Origin: Odontomyia ornata
Lineage: Eukaryota > Arthropoda > Insecta > Diptera > Stratiomyidae
Length of the DNA stretch: 64,000 nt
Direction: 5' to 3'
Assembly (NCBI GenBank): GCA_963969285.1
Contig: OZ017738.1
Span: 387,645,625-387,709,624 of the forward strand
Every line of letters starts with the position of its first letter. Positions within the stretch are counted from its first letter, which is position 1. This document shows, piece by piece, positions 1 to 11,690 of the stretch. The notes beneath the pieces are model-generated. The model was not told the DNA's origin and did no database searches. It was given only the letters and a program-made list of their open reading frames with translations. A program made the translations under genes and the position numbers.

Positions 1-253
1 GCAATTCACGCAACTTTGTTAGTAATAGTATGATTTATCGATTTTATGTTTTCTTGAATAAAATCTTAACGGTACCCTTAAATTCAATGAAATTCAGTAA
101 ACAGATAACTATTAATAAGATTGATCTACCCTGAAAGTTTCATAAAGATTGAATCATATCGAGCGAAGTTATAGCGGTTTGGATTTTCCTGTATTACTAT
201 GGAACAATATGCGCTGCATTTGTTACTATGGCAACATATGGCCAGAGCATATA

Positions 254-476
254 CAGTCTTCCACAAAAGTCAAGGTACAGAGAATCGGTAACTGAAAATT
301 GTATTACTGAATCAATATTTTTATTTGAAAACCAAAAGTTATGAAATTGTTATAATACGAGTTCTGTTGAATTTAAGTTTTCATAAATTTAAAGGGATTC
401 GGCAATAATGATCATTGAAGACAATAATTTTTTGTTGGCAATGTCTCTTTTCTACTCCACAAAAGTCTTGGTACAG
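254..476 (+). repeat. Left IR/DR terminal region of Tc1
   Basis: Outer repeat at 254-280 and inner repeat near 457-476 share the core CCACAAAAGTC and GGTACAG. The two direct repeats within one terminal inverted region probably mark two transposase-binding sites. Confidence 0.8.
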
Positions 477-633
477 TTGCAGAAAATGCCCTGTTATTTG
501 TAAAAAGGGGAATCCCCCAAGTTCATATTATCAGAGTGAGTTAACAACCGTAGGCCGCTGTCTTTAATATCGCGTCCGTATTCGTAGTGTATCTTTTATT
601 TAATAAAATTTTTAAAAAATTAGTCGAAAGGAG

Positions 634-1584
634 TTGAGTATTAAGGAGCGTGAAATAATTATTAATCTGCATTCAAATCAGAGCAAATCATAATCTGAAA
701 TAGCTGAACTAGTGTTGCGAAGTCGGTCAACCATTCAAAAAGTGATAAATTGATTTAAGAAGGAAAATAGAGTGGAAAATGTGCCCCGAACAGGTCGTCC
801 ATCTAAACTAAGTGCAAAGGACAAGAGCAAAATTTCGCGAATGGTAAAACAAGATCCATTTCTAAGCTGTAGAAAAATCTTCGATGTTCTTGGAATTAAT
901 GATAAGAAGGAGGTTAGCGCAGAAAATGTGCGTAGAGCTGTCGTAGAAGCTGGATTTTCATCTCGTACGCCTAGAAGAAAACCTCTTGTAAGTTCCATAA
1001 ACAAACAAAAAAGAATAACATTTGCAAAAGCATAACCAATAACGTTTTGGAATAATGTTTTATTTTCGGATGAGTCTAAATTTTGTATATTTGGTGTAAA
1101 TGGGCATAAGAAGGTCTGGCGAAAAGTAGGAGAAGCATTTAATCCCAAGAACACTATTAAAACAGTAAAACATGGAGGCGGTGGTGTTATGGTTTGGGGT
1201 TGCATGGCTGCTGCTGGAGTTGGAAATCTGACATTCATCGAAAATACTATGGATCAGAACTCTTATTTAGAGATTCTACGAAACAACACGAAACAAAGTG
1301 CAGCCAAATTAGGTATGCGAGAAGATTTCTTGTTTCAACAGGACAATGACCCTAAGCACACTGCGCATAAAGTTCGAATATGGCTATTGTACAATACTCG
1401 CATGCTTGCTACACCGCCTCAAAGCCCTGATTTGAACCCTATAGAGCATCTTTGGAATGAGCTTGAGACAAAAATCCGAAAAAGAGTGATATCAAGCTAG
1501 GCGCAGCGTAAGGATGTTATATTGGAGAAGTGGGCCAGTATCAGCAGCGAATTTACTAAAAAATTGGTATATTCTATGCCTTAA
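634..1584 (+). pseudogene. Tc1-like transposase, broken by stop codons
   Basis: One frame runs from a TTG at 634 (probably a mutated ATG, followed by SIKEREIIINLH) to TAA at 1582-1584, about 316 codons, close to normal Tc1 length. The N-terminal half has the paired helix-turn-helix region with the GRP-type linker (RTGRPSKLS) near 790-830. The catalytic core follows: FSDESKF near 1066-1086 (first Asp), QQDNDPKH near 1336-1359 (second Asp) and DLNPIEHLWNELE near 1429-1467 (Glu), with 33 residues between second Asp and Glu. In-frame stops occur at 691, 751, 1033 and 1498, with no frameshift seen. Substitution decay without indels suggests moderate age. It cannot make a full enzyme. Confidence 0.93.
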
Positions 1585-1694
1585 AGACTGAAGTCAGTAA
1601 TTCAGATGAAAGGATATCCGACAAAATATTAAGAAAAGTATAATTCAAATACCTATGCAAGACTATAATTACAATTTGTATCATTTTTCTTTAG

Positions 1695-1919
1695 GTGTAC
1701 CATGACTTTTGTGGACTTCATTCATTGACTTTCCAACACATCATATGTAATAATATATTAAAACGACAGAATTTTCGTTTTGTTTTACATGAATTTAAAG
1801 TGTAATGATTATAGTTGAAGTAATACCAAAAAAATGTTATCACTATAGGTTTTTTAAATAAAAATATCAAACAATTTTCATGATATTTATCACTGTACCT
1901 TGACTTTTGTGGAAGACTG
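1695..1919 (-). repeat. Right IR/DR terminal region of Tc1
   Basis: Mirror image of the left end: inner repeat near 1696-1714 and outer repeat at 1893-1919, ending in TTGTGGAAGACTG next to the target TA. Confidence 0.8.
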
Positions 1920-2925
1920 TATACTAACTAGCACCTGCAATCGAGGAGCTGTCAAAATGAAAAGAGAGGCAAATAAACGTGTAAAAGATGGATTAAAGTT
2001 TACCATGTGTTGGTTCAATTGCTTGCAAATTCAAGTTTTTGTTTACCATACATATGCACTTTTAATCTAATTCTCTCTACTCCATAAGTACCGTAAGAAA
2101 TAAAATTTGTTCTAGTTGCAGCTGCTATTTAGTAGATATGCTCTGATATGGCTATGGAACAACATGCGCTTTTTACCGACTCAGACACTACAGTTTTGCT
2201 AGGATTTGCATGAAAATTTCAGGAATGATAGGTGTCATGAATATCTTTGAGAATCGGTTCAGCTAGTGGTATTAGTAATCGCCAAGCAAAATAGTGGCTG
2301 TTTTAAATGCGAAGATTGAATAATTTTGAGTTATTTTTTCCCAACTTCAACATTTAAGTTGCATGCTTTGAACACTTGATTCAATTTAATGAATGACTGA
2401 AGATGAGTACCTGCAGTTAATACTCATAAGTGAAACAAGTCAATGAGGCGGGAGAGAGCTCCTAGCAAATGGGCTTTGCTACCACTCTAGGATTCGAAAA
2501 TATTGGCCATTAATCGATGATAACAGTACAGGGGAGTGGCCCCTGAAAAAAAATCATCAAACGTAGCCGATATGAGTATGAAATAAAAGTTTTCATGGGA
2601 GCTTTTCAAAACAGTTCTTAAACTGTCAGTTTTTGCTTCAGGGGGGAAATACATGAAGAATGTGTTTCTTCCCTCGCGAATGGACATCTGAAATAATTAT
2701 CAAGGGAGATATCATATAACAAAAACCTCAGAAGTTGAAATTCGTTCAACTTTGTTAATAATAGTATGATCTTCGAATTTCATATTTTCTCCAATAAAAT
2801 TGTCATTGACATGTTTCTTGGTTTCATTCGATCTGGTGACTGCATTTTGTAAATTGAATACAAAACCCTTCTGACATGAGCGTAGGTCTGTTTACCCAAC
2901 TTGTTTCTTGCTTATGCCTATGCTT

Positions 2926-4060
2926 CCACACAGTGTATACTTAGCATCCTCGTCTATCAACATCAATGATTATAAAGTAAATTTTCAAAGACTCAAAATG
3001 GTTTGTCACTTACCACACAGTTAAAATTTAAAGCTTAAATTCAATGACATTGCTGAACTTCCTAAATGTAAGCCGACTGAATCTAAATATTAAATTGATA
3101 AGCAGTCAGAAAAACAATTTCCTTAGTTCATGCGAAATCTAATAATTTGAAGCCCCACCTGCGTTTTCAGGAAGTTTACAAATTAAAAATATACAAACTC
3201 CATTTTATAGCAATCATAAAATTTCAGTATTTCAAATTGTGCCGTAAAGACAGCATAAAAATAACTTCCAATGGCTCTGAATAGAATGAATTCAACTTTT
3301 CGGCATAAAATATCAAATTTAATATTAAACGCATCTGACGAGCTTTTAAGGTGTGAATTTTCCATTGTATATAATTATACGGGTGGCTGAAGGTTTTTAT
3401 GTATTTTTAGACATTAACCCTTTGAGAGGATTTTGTATCTCGAATAAGAATATTTTGGCTGTATTTGCAGTATTTGATTAAGTATTAATGGCAGATGGGA
3501 AATTCTTGCTAAGTTAGCAGATATAGGAGTAGAATTTTCTATCTGCCTGAATCTTCTACACTTGGCATTGATCTTCCGTCAAATTGTTTTCTAATCAACA
3601 ATAAATTTTGGTCCTGAGTTTAAAATTCGAATAAAGAACACACTAAATCGTTAACTGCTGGCTTAGCCTTGCGGAAAACTTTTACTTAAATACCATTTTG
3701 AGTGTTTTTCAACTTGCTCGAAATACTTGTGAATCTATTGTTGAGAAGAAATGATTCCTTATAGACATCTAAATGGCTAATTTATTATAATCTTGGTGCA
3801 GCAATCATTTTAGTTTTCTAGATAAATCAAATGAAAATTTAACTTGAGAGATCTCATTGCATCAGATGTTTCAACTGCTTAAGTTTTTCAAACAATCAAT
3901 TACATATCAATCATATAAGTCCGTGAATATTAAAATTATTTCGTGTTCTTTCCTTTCGTCTGCTTCCCAGTTCAGAAATTCTAAGCGTTATGCCTTAATA
4001 TTTTAAGGTCTCACCAAGACTTTTTATTTGGTATGCCGCTCAACTATATTCAAAGAAAGA
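2926..4060. other. Unassigned AT-rich stretch
   Basis: No convincing gene, repeat match or structured element seen. Only short chance reading frames are present. Confidence 0.5.
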
Positions 4061-4620
4061 AAAGTTAAGTAAGCAGGAGAGTCCTCTTATCAGTAGGTCT
4101 TTATAAGAATTCTAGGGTTCGAAATAAGTTTTTTGATAGCGTGACTCGATTGCTTGAATAATTCATCCAATATTTGTATAAGAAATCGTTCAAATTTATG
4201 CAAAATATGCAGATTTTCTTTCATAAGCACGTTGCAATCGCTATTTTGTTCCAGGTTAAATAATTTCTCTGAGTGCTCGGCCAATTGAATGTATTCAAAT
4301 TAAACCCTATTTCTCAAATTATGATAAAAATTCCAAGAGAATATATACCAAATTTTGGTACATTGCTTCTTCTAGGACCCCCTGGTGCATAAAATGACTT
4401 TTATGATTCAGATTCTTAGATTTTTAATAAAAATTTTTCCCGCTTTAAAAAAATTTGAAATCTGTTATAAGCCATTAATTTTTGAGGGACCATCACTTTT
4501 GACCTATTCACAAAGTTTGAGCTTTCAAGCTTCAATAGTTTCTGAGGAATCATGCTGTGACGCACGGACAGACTGTCAGACGCACAGATGGACGGTTTTC
4601 GTAAAAAGTTTTTAAGGGAT
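4061..4620 (+). repeat. DINE-1-like copy D2, subfamily A
   Basis: Starts with GTTAAGTAAGCAGGAGAG, the subfamily A head, and continues with the 'tagggttcgaaataag' and 'tttctttcataagcac' blocks shared with 18322 and 26838. A degenerate GTCY/GACR microsatellite (acggacagactgtcagacgc) lies near 4563-4585. The internal body is shorter than in D7, so part is deleted. Confidence 0.65.
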
Positions 4621-4689
4621 CACATCCCTATGTCGAAAAGCCCCTTAACATCATTTGAAAACTTTATCAGCTTCGAAAGATCAATAAAA

Positions 4690-5280
4690 CACCTTTCAAG
4701 GGTTTGCAAGAATTTTTTCCGTAATCCTTTTTTGAAATCGGTACTTGTCTGTTCGTCCATTTGTCAGTGCGTTAAAGCAAGTTTTTGAGAAGCTATAGAA
4801 GCTAAAATGACAGATTTTATTAACAGCTAGATGTTTCTGGTTAACGAAAGTTCCATAGTTAAAAGAAATTTCAGAGACTTTTAAAGATATGGACCCTGAA
4901 ATAATTTTTTCACCAAAGATAGTCGTGTGGAGTATCAAATGAAAGGTCTTGATGAGATCAATAAAGATGATGGAATAGGCATAGGAAGCGAAGAACACGA
5001 AAAATGGTGTCCCTTTTCCACGCGATTGGAAACCTATGGGCCGAAAAATTTGAAAAAAATCATTGAGGTAGTTCTCTATGAGTACAATAACGAAAAATAT
5101 CTGAGAATTTGTAATTCGCTAAACTTTGTTAGTAATAGTATGATTAAGCAATTTTACATTTTCTTGTATAAAATCGTAAGAGTACCTTTAAATCCAAAGA
5201 AATATTCGGTGGCTATTGATAAGGCTAATCAACGGTGAAAATTTCAGAACGATCAGATAGTATTTAGCAAAGTAACGGTA
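4690..5280 (-). repeat. DINE-1-like copy D3, inverted relative to D2
   Basis: A minus-strand copy. The degenerate microsatellite reads cttgtctgttcgtccatttg near 4744-4763, followed by the body blocks 'aaaggtcttgatgag' and 'ctaaactttgttagtaatag'. It lies tail-to-tail with D2, making an imperfect inverted structure across 4360-5270. Confidence 0.6.
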
Positions 5281-5449
5281 GTCTTAATGTTTGGTGTTAC
5301 AAAAACAACAACAATATGTGCCCCGTCGCTCTAAATGATTTTCGATACAAAATTGTCACAATTAAGTACACAATTACTCCACGCTCTTATGGAGTATAGT
5401 ACTACATTGCTTGTCTGTTTGTATTCTGTTGTTTATATCTTGTGGTTAG

Positions 5450-7505
5450 TTTCCAGGCTGTCCGTTCCATGTACACCATCATGGACACGCCTCAACCAAA
5501 GAAAAGGATCTTGAAATGAAGGATAAATTCAACATCACCTAGCAAAACTAGGTGACTCATTGCCAACAAACGATATAAAAACAATACTGGGTGATTTTAA
5601 CGCTAGGGTTGGCAATGAGCTATCTCATCGGGGAACGAGTAGAAGACGTAGCCTCCAAGATGAAACAAATGTCAACAGCCAGTGCCCGATAAACTTTGCA
5701 TGCAGCAGAAATTTAGTCATACTTTTGACTTGCCTCCCACATCTACGCAAACATAAAATGACCTGAGTATCACCGGATGGTAACCCCCAAAACCAGATCG
5801 ACCATGTTCTGATCCAACAGCGTTGGGCCTCGAGCATACTCAACATTCGTACATACCGAGGAGCTAATTGTAACTCGGATCATTACTTGATCAAATAAAC
5901 TTATCGATGTCGTATGTGAAAGGCGTATTCAGCAACTTATCGATGTCGTATGTCAAAGGCGTATTCAGCAAAGACCAGCCCTATACAGATATTTGACATT
6001 GAAAGGCTCCAAACGGTGTCTGTGGCAAAAATTTTATGAAGACCCTCGACAACCAGCTAGCTCCCATTCTATCTGATACATCGCTGAAAACAAGCAACGA
6101 GCTATTGGTGAAAGTGAGATTGACTATTAAGACCGTGGCAAAAAAGACGATTGCACATCAAGTCCGGCACCTAAGAAATGATTCATTCGAAGATGAGTGC
6201 CAGAAAGCATTCGATAAAAAGAACCAGGCAAACAAAGAAAATTTAAGAAATATAGATGGAACGATGAGAGAACACTATGAAAATCCCAGAACAGTAGCGC
6301 ATAAGATCATTATAATTAAGAAATAAAAATATATGATGACCAATTGAGAAGTATCGATGTAATCCTAGTGAGCAACAACATAAGACCCGCATACAAAGTT
6401 GTAAAAAGCCTGAAACGTGGCTATCAACACAAGACCACGCTCTGTTGTGATGATATCGGTAATATCATCGCTTACAAAAATTGGATGAAGGAAAGATGGG
6501 CATCATTTTTCAATGACCTCTTCAATTCTCCACACAGCTCAAAATCTTCGGAGCTTATAGATATTCCCGGAGAGTTTCCATTGGCCTCACCTACTCTGGA
6601 TGACGTTTGCGTTTGCCCAAAAGAATAACGAAGCAGCGAGTAATGATGAGAGTCCAGTGAAGCTCATTAAATATGTTGGCACTGATGTTCAGGGAGTCAC
6701 CCATGAAGCCATCCAGCACATTTGGCAACAAGAATATATGCCAAACGAGTAGAGTCAATCAATTTTATTCCCTATCAACAATAAAGATGTCAAGCTGCAG
6801 CATGAAAACTATAGAGGCACATCACTATTTTGTTAATATTTAAAAGATCTAAGGAAATAAAATCGAATCATACGCCAAAAGAACTATTGGAGAGTTTCAA
6901 GGTGGTTTTAGAGCTGGGTGTTTGACAATAGGCCAGTTGTTTGCAGTCAAACTGGTACTTGAGAAATATTGGGAGTTCATCATAGACGTATGCCAAATAT
7001 TTTTTGACTTGTAGCAAGCATGTGACAGTATTGATCGTAACGTGCTGTACCAAATAATGCTTCGCTTTGGTATTCAAGCCAAATTCGCCCATCTAACCAA
7101 AGTGACAATGATGTCGACAAACTCCCAAGTCCGCATCAATAACCAACTCACCGATGCCTTTGACACAAATATCGGAATAAAGTAGGCGAATGCGCTCGCT
7201 CATTGCTATTCAATTTGGCCTGGAATATGTCATCAGGAAGCTACCTGTCGGTATAAGAGATACGTTATTATTTAAGTTGAGCCAAGTGGTAACCTAAGCG
7301 GATGACAACAATATATTTTCACAATCGTTAACAACCGTCAAAGAACTTTTGCTGGAACTCGATAGCGAAACAAAACTAGTGGGGCTACACAGTCAAGGAG
7401 AAATACCTCAAATATCTAAAATATCACACTTGGCGAATACAATGTCAAAAATTTGGGCAAATTTGCATATTCAGGTGCCAAATAATGAAATCCAGTAATG
7501 AAAGA
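5450..7505 (+). pseudogene. RTE-like LINE (copy A): endonuclease plus reverse transcriptase, decayed
   Basis: The apurinic-type endonuclease part is clear at 5560-5890: ILGDFNARVGNE, then DETNVN, INFACSRNLVI, SPDGNTQNQIDHVLI (in a shifted frame) and SDHYL. This is the layout of insect RTE-like 'craniofacial development protein 2-like' ORFs. The linker at 6036-6630 precedes the reverse transcriptase at about 6650-7480, seen as ACDSIDRNVLYQIMLRFGI and TNSQVRINNQLTDAFDTNIG. The active-site block reads T-stop-ADDNNIF where related copies have TYADD. Many frameshifts and stops are present and the 3' end is missing. The copy is dead. A short in-frame tandem duplication lies at 5899-5970. Confidence 0.85.
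5899..5970. repeat. 36-bp tandem duplication inside LINE copy A
   Basis: Two near-identical 36-bp units, each containing CTTATCGATGTCGTATGT and AGGCGTATTCAGCA, are placed head to tail with one base different. The length keeps the reading frame. Confidence 0.85.
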
Positions 7506-9270
7506 GACAAGATACAATGAAGAAGAAGCTTTTATAGTTTCTTAGAAAATAGTGGAATACCTTTTGTGTCCTCGTGTCGTTATATTATGTCACAGAAATA
7601 TGCAAAGACACTCTCAGTAAGTGGTTGCCCTGAAATTTGTCGGCATAAGTACAAAAACAAGGCGTGGTTCACGTTTTGTCTGGATGTTGAGCAATCTCTG
7701 AACTGGCATTGTGATAATCACTGCAAATGCAGAAATATTTACTTGCGTAAATGAAAACAATAGCAAGGAAGCCTCTGAAAGAGAAACAATTCTCTCCTAG
7801 CGATTGTTTTGGGACACGGATTCCAGTGGAAGATGGACTGCAAGCCTGATTCCCGACGTAAGTTTGTGGCCAAATCTGACCAGGAATGTCTGTTTTCAGC
7901 CTAATACAATATATACGAAGTTGGTATGATGCAATATCCCAACTGCGTATTTTGCACAAGAGAAGTGAATGATACCTGCTGATTATTTTTTACTTGGAGC
8001 AAATGAGGTGAGTAACATGGTGACCCTTTCAATGAAATAAAAGAGCTCAATCCAAAAGTTATAAGATACGATACCTGTATAAGTTAACGAGTATATGTGG
8101 AAGCAAGAGGCGCATGTTGCTTGGGTATTTACAGCTTGTTGAGCATCTTGTAGGCACTGTGGATGGAACTGTCTCTTTTCTACTAATACCTTCTCTTCTC
8201 TTTTTATGTTAGATAACATACAAGATCACTGTATCCTGAAGGTGCTCACAGGCACAAAGAGATGTGGTTTGCCTTAAAGCAATGGTTCTCAGTTTGAGAG
8301 AAGAGGTATTAAGGGGATATTCCCAGAGCTTTTTACGTTTGGAAACTCGACACTCGGGTTATACTCGTAAATAGCCATTACCTTCCTACATTTCGGAGCT
8401 GCAAGAAAATTGTGCCACAAGTGAAACGCAAGAGAAGACCTGGCTATCGTGAAGATTAAGGCATAAAAGAGGCACATGTTGTATGTATGAACAATTTGTG
8501 TCTCCTGAGTGGCGTGACGATACGGTAGATGACAGACAAGCGAAGAGAGAAATCTGCTTGCGTGCTAGAAAACCACCGTTATGGCATGCAGATTTGGCTG
8601 GGATTGGAAAGGAATCGAGAGAAAGACAAGTTTAGGATGAATTGTGAGGTTGGACTTAGACGGCGACACGACAGGGACGCAAAGAAAACTGCCATATTTT
8701 CTTGGCCGCGTTTTAAAGTCGGAAATTTTTGGGAAATTAGAACAAATTAGATTCCCAAATCGTTTTAAAGTTTATAAAATGTGCTTTTCACTTTTCTCCA
8801 TTGAATTTTTGCCAAAATTGTGGAGATTGTTCGTTCGGTGCCATTACGTGAGGATTCGATTCAAAAATAGGGAAAACATAAAATGCAAAGTGTTGTGCTC
8901 CAAGTGCTGCTCGACCTACTTGCACCGTTTTCGGTTGATCACGTCTCTAATTCAATTTGCGTGAACGCAGAGATTGGGGCAAACGACGACCTCAGCTGGT
9001 GAAGATTTTGCTGAACTTTTTGCCCACGACATTGCATATAGGATTATCAGTGTTTTCATTAATTGAAAAATTTGATTCTCAACAGTGACTCGAAGTGAGC
9101 AGTGAATTTGAGCAGTTTAGAATCTTCGCAAGCGCGTATTACTTTGATAGGGTTTCTCCAGTTCAGTGATGGTGTTCTCTTGAAAGATTCAATTTTCCCC
9201 CAAACTACCTTCCCACTCACAAAACTTCAACAAAATGTGTTCCCTTTCTTCCTATTAAAATTTCAAATTG
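7506..9270. other. Unassigned stretch
   Basis: No recognisable gene. Reading frames at 8529-8964 (plus) and 7669-8219 (minus) match no family I know. About 50 bp near 8005-8055 loosely resembles 61935-61985, which may indicate a further old repeat. Confidence 0.4.
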
Positions 9271-9365
9271 TTGTTCGAGCAGATTTTTTAAGCATCGGGA
9301 GACCGATCAATTTACTCCGGCTAATCGATTTCTCGTTGTTGTTTCGTCATCTTCAATAAGAAAGA
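9271..9365. repeat. Dispersed repeat R, copy 1
   Basis: About 95 bp matching 39466-39560, including the exact stretch CTCCGGCTAATCGAT and the shared blocks 'cgggagaccgat' / 'cggaagaccgac' and 'catcttcaat'. The similarity fades on both sides. Confidence 0.7.
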
Positions 9366-10234
9366 ACTGCATTTTATTACCCTCAACGTGATTGGATTGG
9401 CGCGCTTGACTAAGCGAATAAATCGGTATCAACGTCCCGTGGACTTTTTCACGCCCGTGTCCCAGACTCGCTTCAGTTTCTTGCATTGCGATGAATGGTT
9501 TGTATTGTAGTTTTGGCTGAGGATAGGGTCTTCTCATGATCAAGCATGGCACAACAATACGATAAGTGAGAAGGGAGTAGTTAACCATACTTGTATAACC
9601 TTACCAAGTACATGTATTAGAGCGAAGCATTTGCTAGAGTTCATAACTATAATTATCTTTAAATTTTTATTACAAAACCCATCGTGATTTCGGTAATGCG
9701 TGGTTGCTTAGTCGTCAGATACCGGAAGCGTGTATTTGCGTATATGTGACGCTGCCTGAATAAACTTATCTTTAAATGAAACTTAGTGGAATTAAGACCA
9801 CGGATTGCGAACACTGATATTTCAAAATTGGCAGTTTAATTTTTGTTTTAGACTATGCAGTTAAAGGAATATAAGTATGTTTTATTCAACAAATTATTCT
9901 TTACTAAATGTTATTTCTGTCACTAAGCAACAACACAAGTATGTACATTTTTTTAAATTGTTTTGCTAACAATTAGCGTTATGCCTAATATCTCTTATCA
10001 TAAATCAAAGAACCATGAATGTTGGTATGAAATGTATAAAAATTGAAATGAATACATAAAAGAAGAAATTAATAGAAAAAAGTTTTTCTATTCGCTCATG
10101 ATAGCGAGTATATTTCACATCCCCATAATTTAATGTCAGGTCAGGTCAAATATCCAAACAGCGTACATTTTCCTGTGTTAATATTAATTGAGATAAATTA
10201 GGAAAATAAAATGAATTATTAAACTTTAAACCGT
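9366..10234. other. Unassigned stretch
   Basis: AT-rich with no gene or repeat recognised. Confidence 0.4.
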
Positions 10235-10866
10235 CGGTCTTTCCATTTCGATCGACCTGACTGGGTATAGGACCAGCATCGGTGGCAGGCTCCTGCACTA
10301 GAATGGGCTAGCCATGGGGCGCGCTTCTCCGTTTCTTTTGTTTAACATGTTTAGTTGCCTGCCGCTCACGTGCCCTTTTAGGATATAGGGTTATGTGATT
10401 TTATTGCTTAACGCTATAGCATAAATCGTTTACGTTTGCATTCCTCATTTGAGGGAAAATGTCATGCAAATCATGTTTGTATGAGTTTTTCACTCAAATG
10501 GGAAATACATGGCCACACCTTAGTTTGGATCTTGATCCAGTAGGGAGAGTGCGAGGGGCACCGCTATCATCTGGATTCCTCACTCTTATTTATGGTCCAT
10601 AAGAATCGTCGGTAACGGCGAAGTCCTCTTAAATCCGTCTGTCTTCCCCAGGTACCTCCTTCTCGACTTCGTTCGATATTTCTTTGACCCTGGAATTCGT
10701 GGATGCGAAATTCTTTTGTAGTGGGTCCTTGTGCTGGGGAAAAGAACCCGCCCCACAACACCACAATGCTATCCTGCCCGCGCATTCACGCGTCCCCGGA
10801 CAAGGCCAATCTTAGCGGATCCCAACACCCTCTTCCGCTGAGGCAGCAGACCATTGCTGCAGTCCT
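10235..10866 (+). repeat. Unclassified repeat family E, copy 1
   Basis: Begins CGGTCTTTCC and continues with GGGTATAGGACC, GGCTAGCC, 'cgctatagcataaa', 'tttcactcaaatgggaaata', 'catggccac', 'gttgtcggtaacg'-like and 'tcttccccagg' blocks, ending near 'gcagaccattgctgcagtcc'. The same order occurs at 40349-40943, inverted at 12872-13559, and truncated at 23676-24110. I see no protein domain, TIR or poly-A tail. Confidence 0.8.
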
Positions 10867-10924
10867 GAAAGAACATCCCATCTACGTTACTTCACTAAGT
10901 AGGTCATTGTGAGCACCAGGGTAC

Positions 10925-11690
10925 CAAATACCTCAGAAATCAAAATTAACTCAACTCTGTTATTTAGAGTATGATTTATAAATTTTACATTTTAAATCAA
11001 AGTGGCACCCTTGAACTATGTAGATTGATATAAGGCCCTTATGCCTATGAAATTTCATGGAAATCAAATAAAATCAAGTGATTTATAGTGATTTCAATTG
11101 GTTGAAAGTATAACAAAAATAACAACGCGTCGATACATATTTGAAATCGACCTAGCTACTCTTATTTCCTTCGGATTTTCATGAAAATTTGAGGGATAGT
11201 ATTTAATTTGAACATGTTCAATTGGTAGAGCATTCAAGAAAATTATTTAAGCTGGAACAAAATGGCATCTGTTATATAGTTATGAACGAAACTCTGTATC
11301 TTTTGGATGATTTTGAATGATTTCTTATGCAAGTATTGGATGATTCATGCCATCAATAAACTTATTTCGAACCCTAACATTATAACGCCTTTCCTTTTAC
11401 TCGACGTGGTTCACCTCTAAATTGTAGGTGCTTATCTTCAGTCATTCATTAAAACAATGAATTCAATCAAGCGTCAATAGCATGGACCTTAAATGTTGAA
11501 GTTGGGGAAAAATTATACAAATTTATTCAATCTTCTCGTCTCTTTGTTTAACGGTTTTACGATTACTGGTGTCACTAGTTGAGCAAATCCTCAAAGATAT
11601 TTATGATACCTATCATTCCTGAAACTTACATGCAAATCGTAGCAAACTTTTAGTGTCTGAATCAGTAAAAAGGGCATGTAGTTTATTATA
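10925..11690 (-). repeat. DINE-1-like copy D4
   Basis: The minus-strand body starts at the 'ctcaactctgttatttagagtatgattta' region and passes 'tttaagctggaacaaaatgg' and a degraded subfamily A head near 11380-11410 ('cttttactcgacgt'). It continues into the adjoining block 'aattgtaggtgcttatcttc' as in copies D9 and D13. The microsatellite and hairpin end is absent. Confidence 0.65.

Larger units (their letters stand above)
254..1919 (+). mobile_element. Tc1-like transposon, inactive
   Basis: Outer inverted repeats CAGTCTTCCACAAAAGTCAA start at 254 and are mirrored at the right end (1893-1919). TA dinucleotides flank both sides (252-253 and 1920-1921), as expected for Tc1/mariner. A second, related repeat (CCACAAAAGTCTTGGTACAG at about 457-476 and its inverse at about 1696-1714) lies roughly 200 bp inside each end. 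This is the IR/DR arrangement of two transposase-binding repeats per end. The 1666-bp length and single transposase frame fit an autonomous Tc1 layout, but the gene is broken. Confidence 0.92.
243..2145. mobile_element. Small MITE with TIR CAGAGCATAT, split by Tc1
   Basis: CAGAGCATAT at 243-252 is mirrored by ATATGCTCTG at 2136-2145, a perfect 10-bp inverted repeat. The flanks are ATATGGC at 236-242 and ATATGGC at 2146-2152, a 7-bp direct repeat. The uninterrupted DINE-1-like copy at 59380-59410 has a single ATATGGC-type site here, which supports insertion. Without the Tc1 and its duplicated TA the element is about 235 bp. The CAG start recalls hAT ends, but hAT duplications are usually 8 bp, so the superfamily is uncertain. 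It has no coding capacity. Confidence 0.65.
1..2925 (-). repeat. DINE-1-like repeat copy D1 (interrupted)
   Basis: Reads on the minus strand from a head near 2925 (ACAAGTTGGGTAAACAGACC in reverse) back beyond the window start. It matches 58594-59610 in inverted order through shared blocks, for example the 'catactattactaacaaag' block and the 'catcttcagtcattcatt' block. The part at 2436-2925 is a unit bounded by ACAAGT at both ends that recurs at 35978-36496 and 58596-59102. The 3' part with microsatellite and hairpin lies outside the window. The copy is split by a small MITE (243-2145) that itself holds a Tc1. No coding capacity. Confidence 0.75.

Noticed and set aside
735..1238. 167-codon minus-strand frame
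   Set aside because: It lies antisense to the Tc1 transposase, whose motifs are on the plus strand.
2396..2412. CTGAAGATGAG in the DINE-1-like family as another hammerhead core
   Set aside because: No GAAA box or closed stem follows at the required distance, so the match to CUGANGA is chance.
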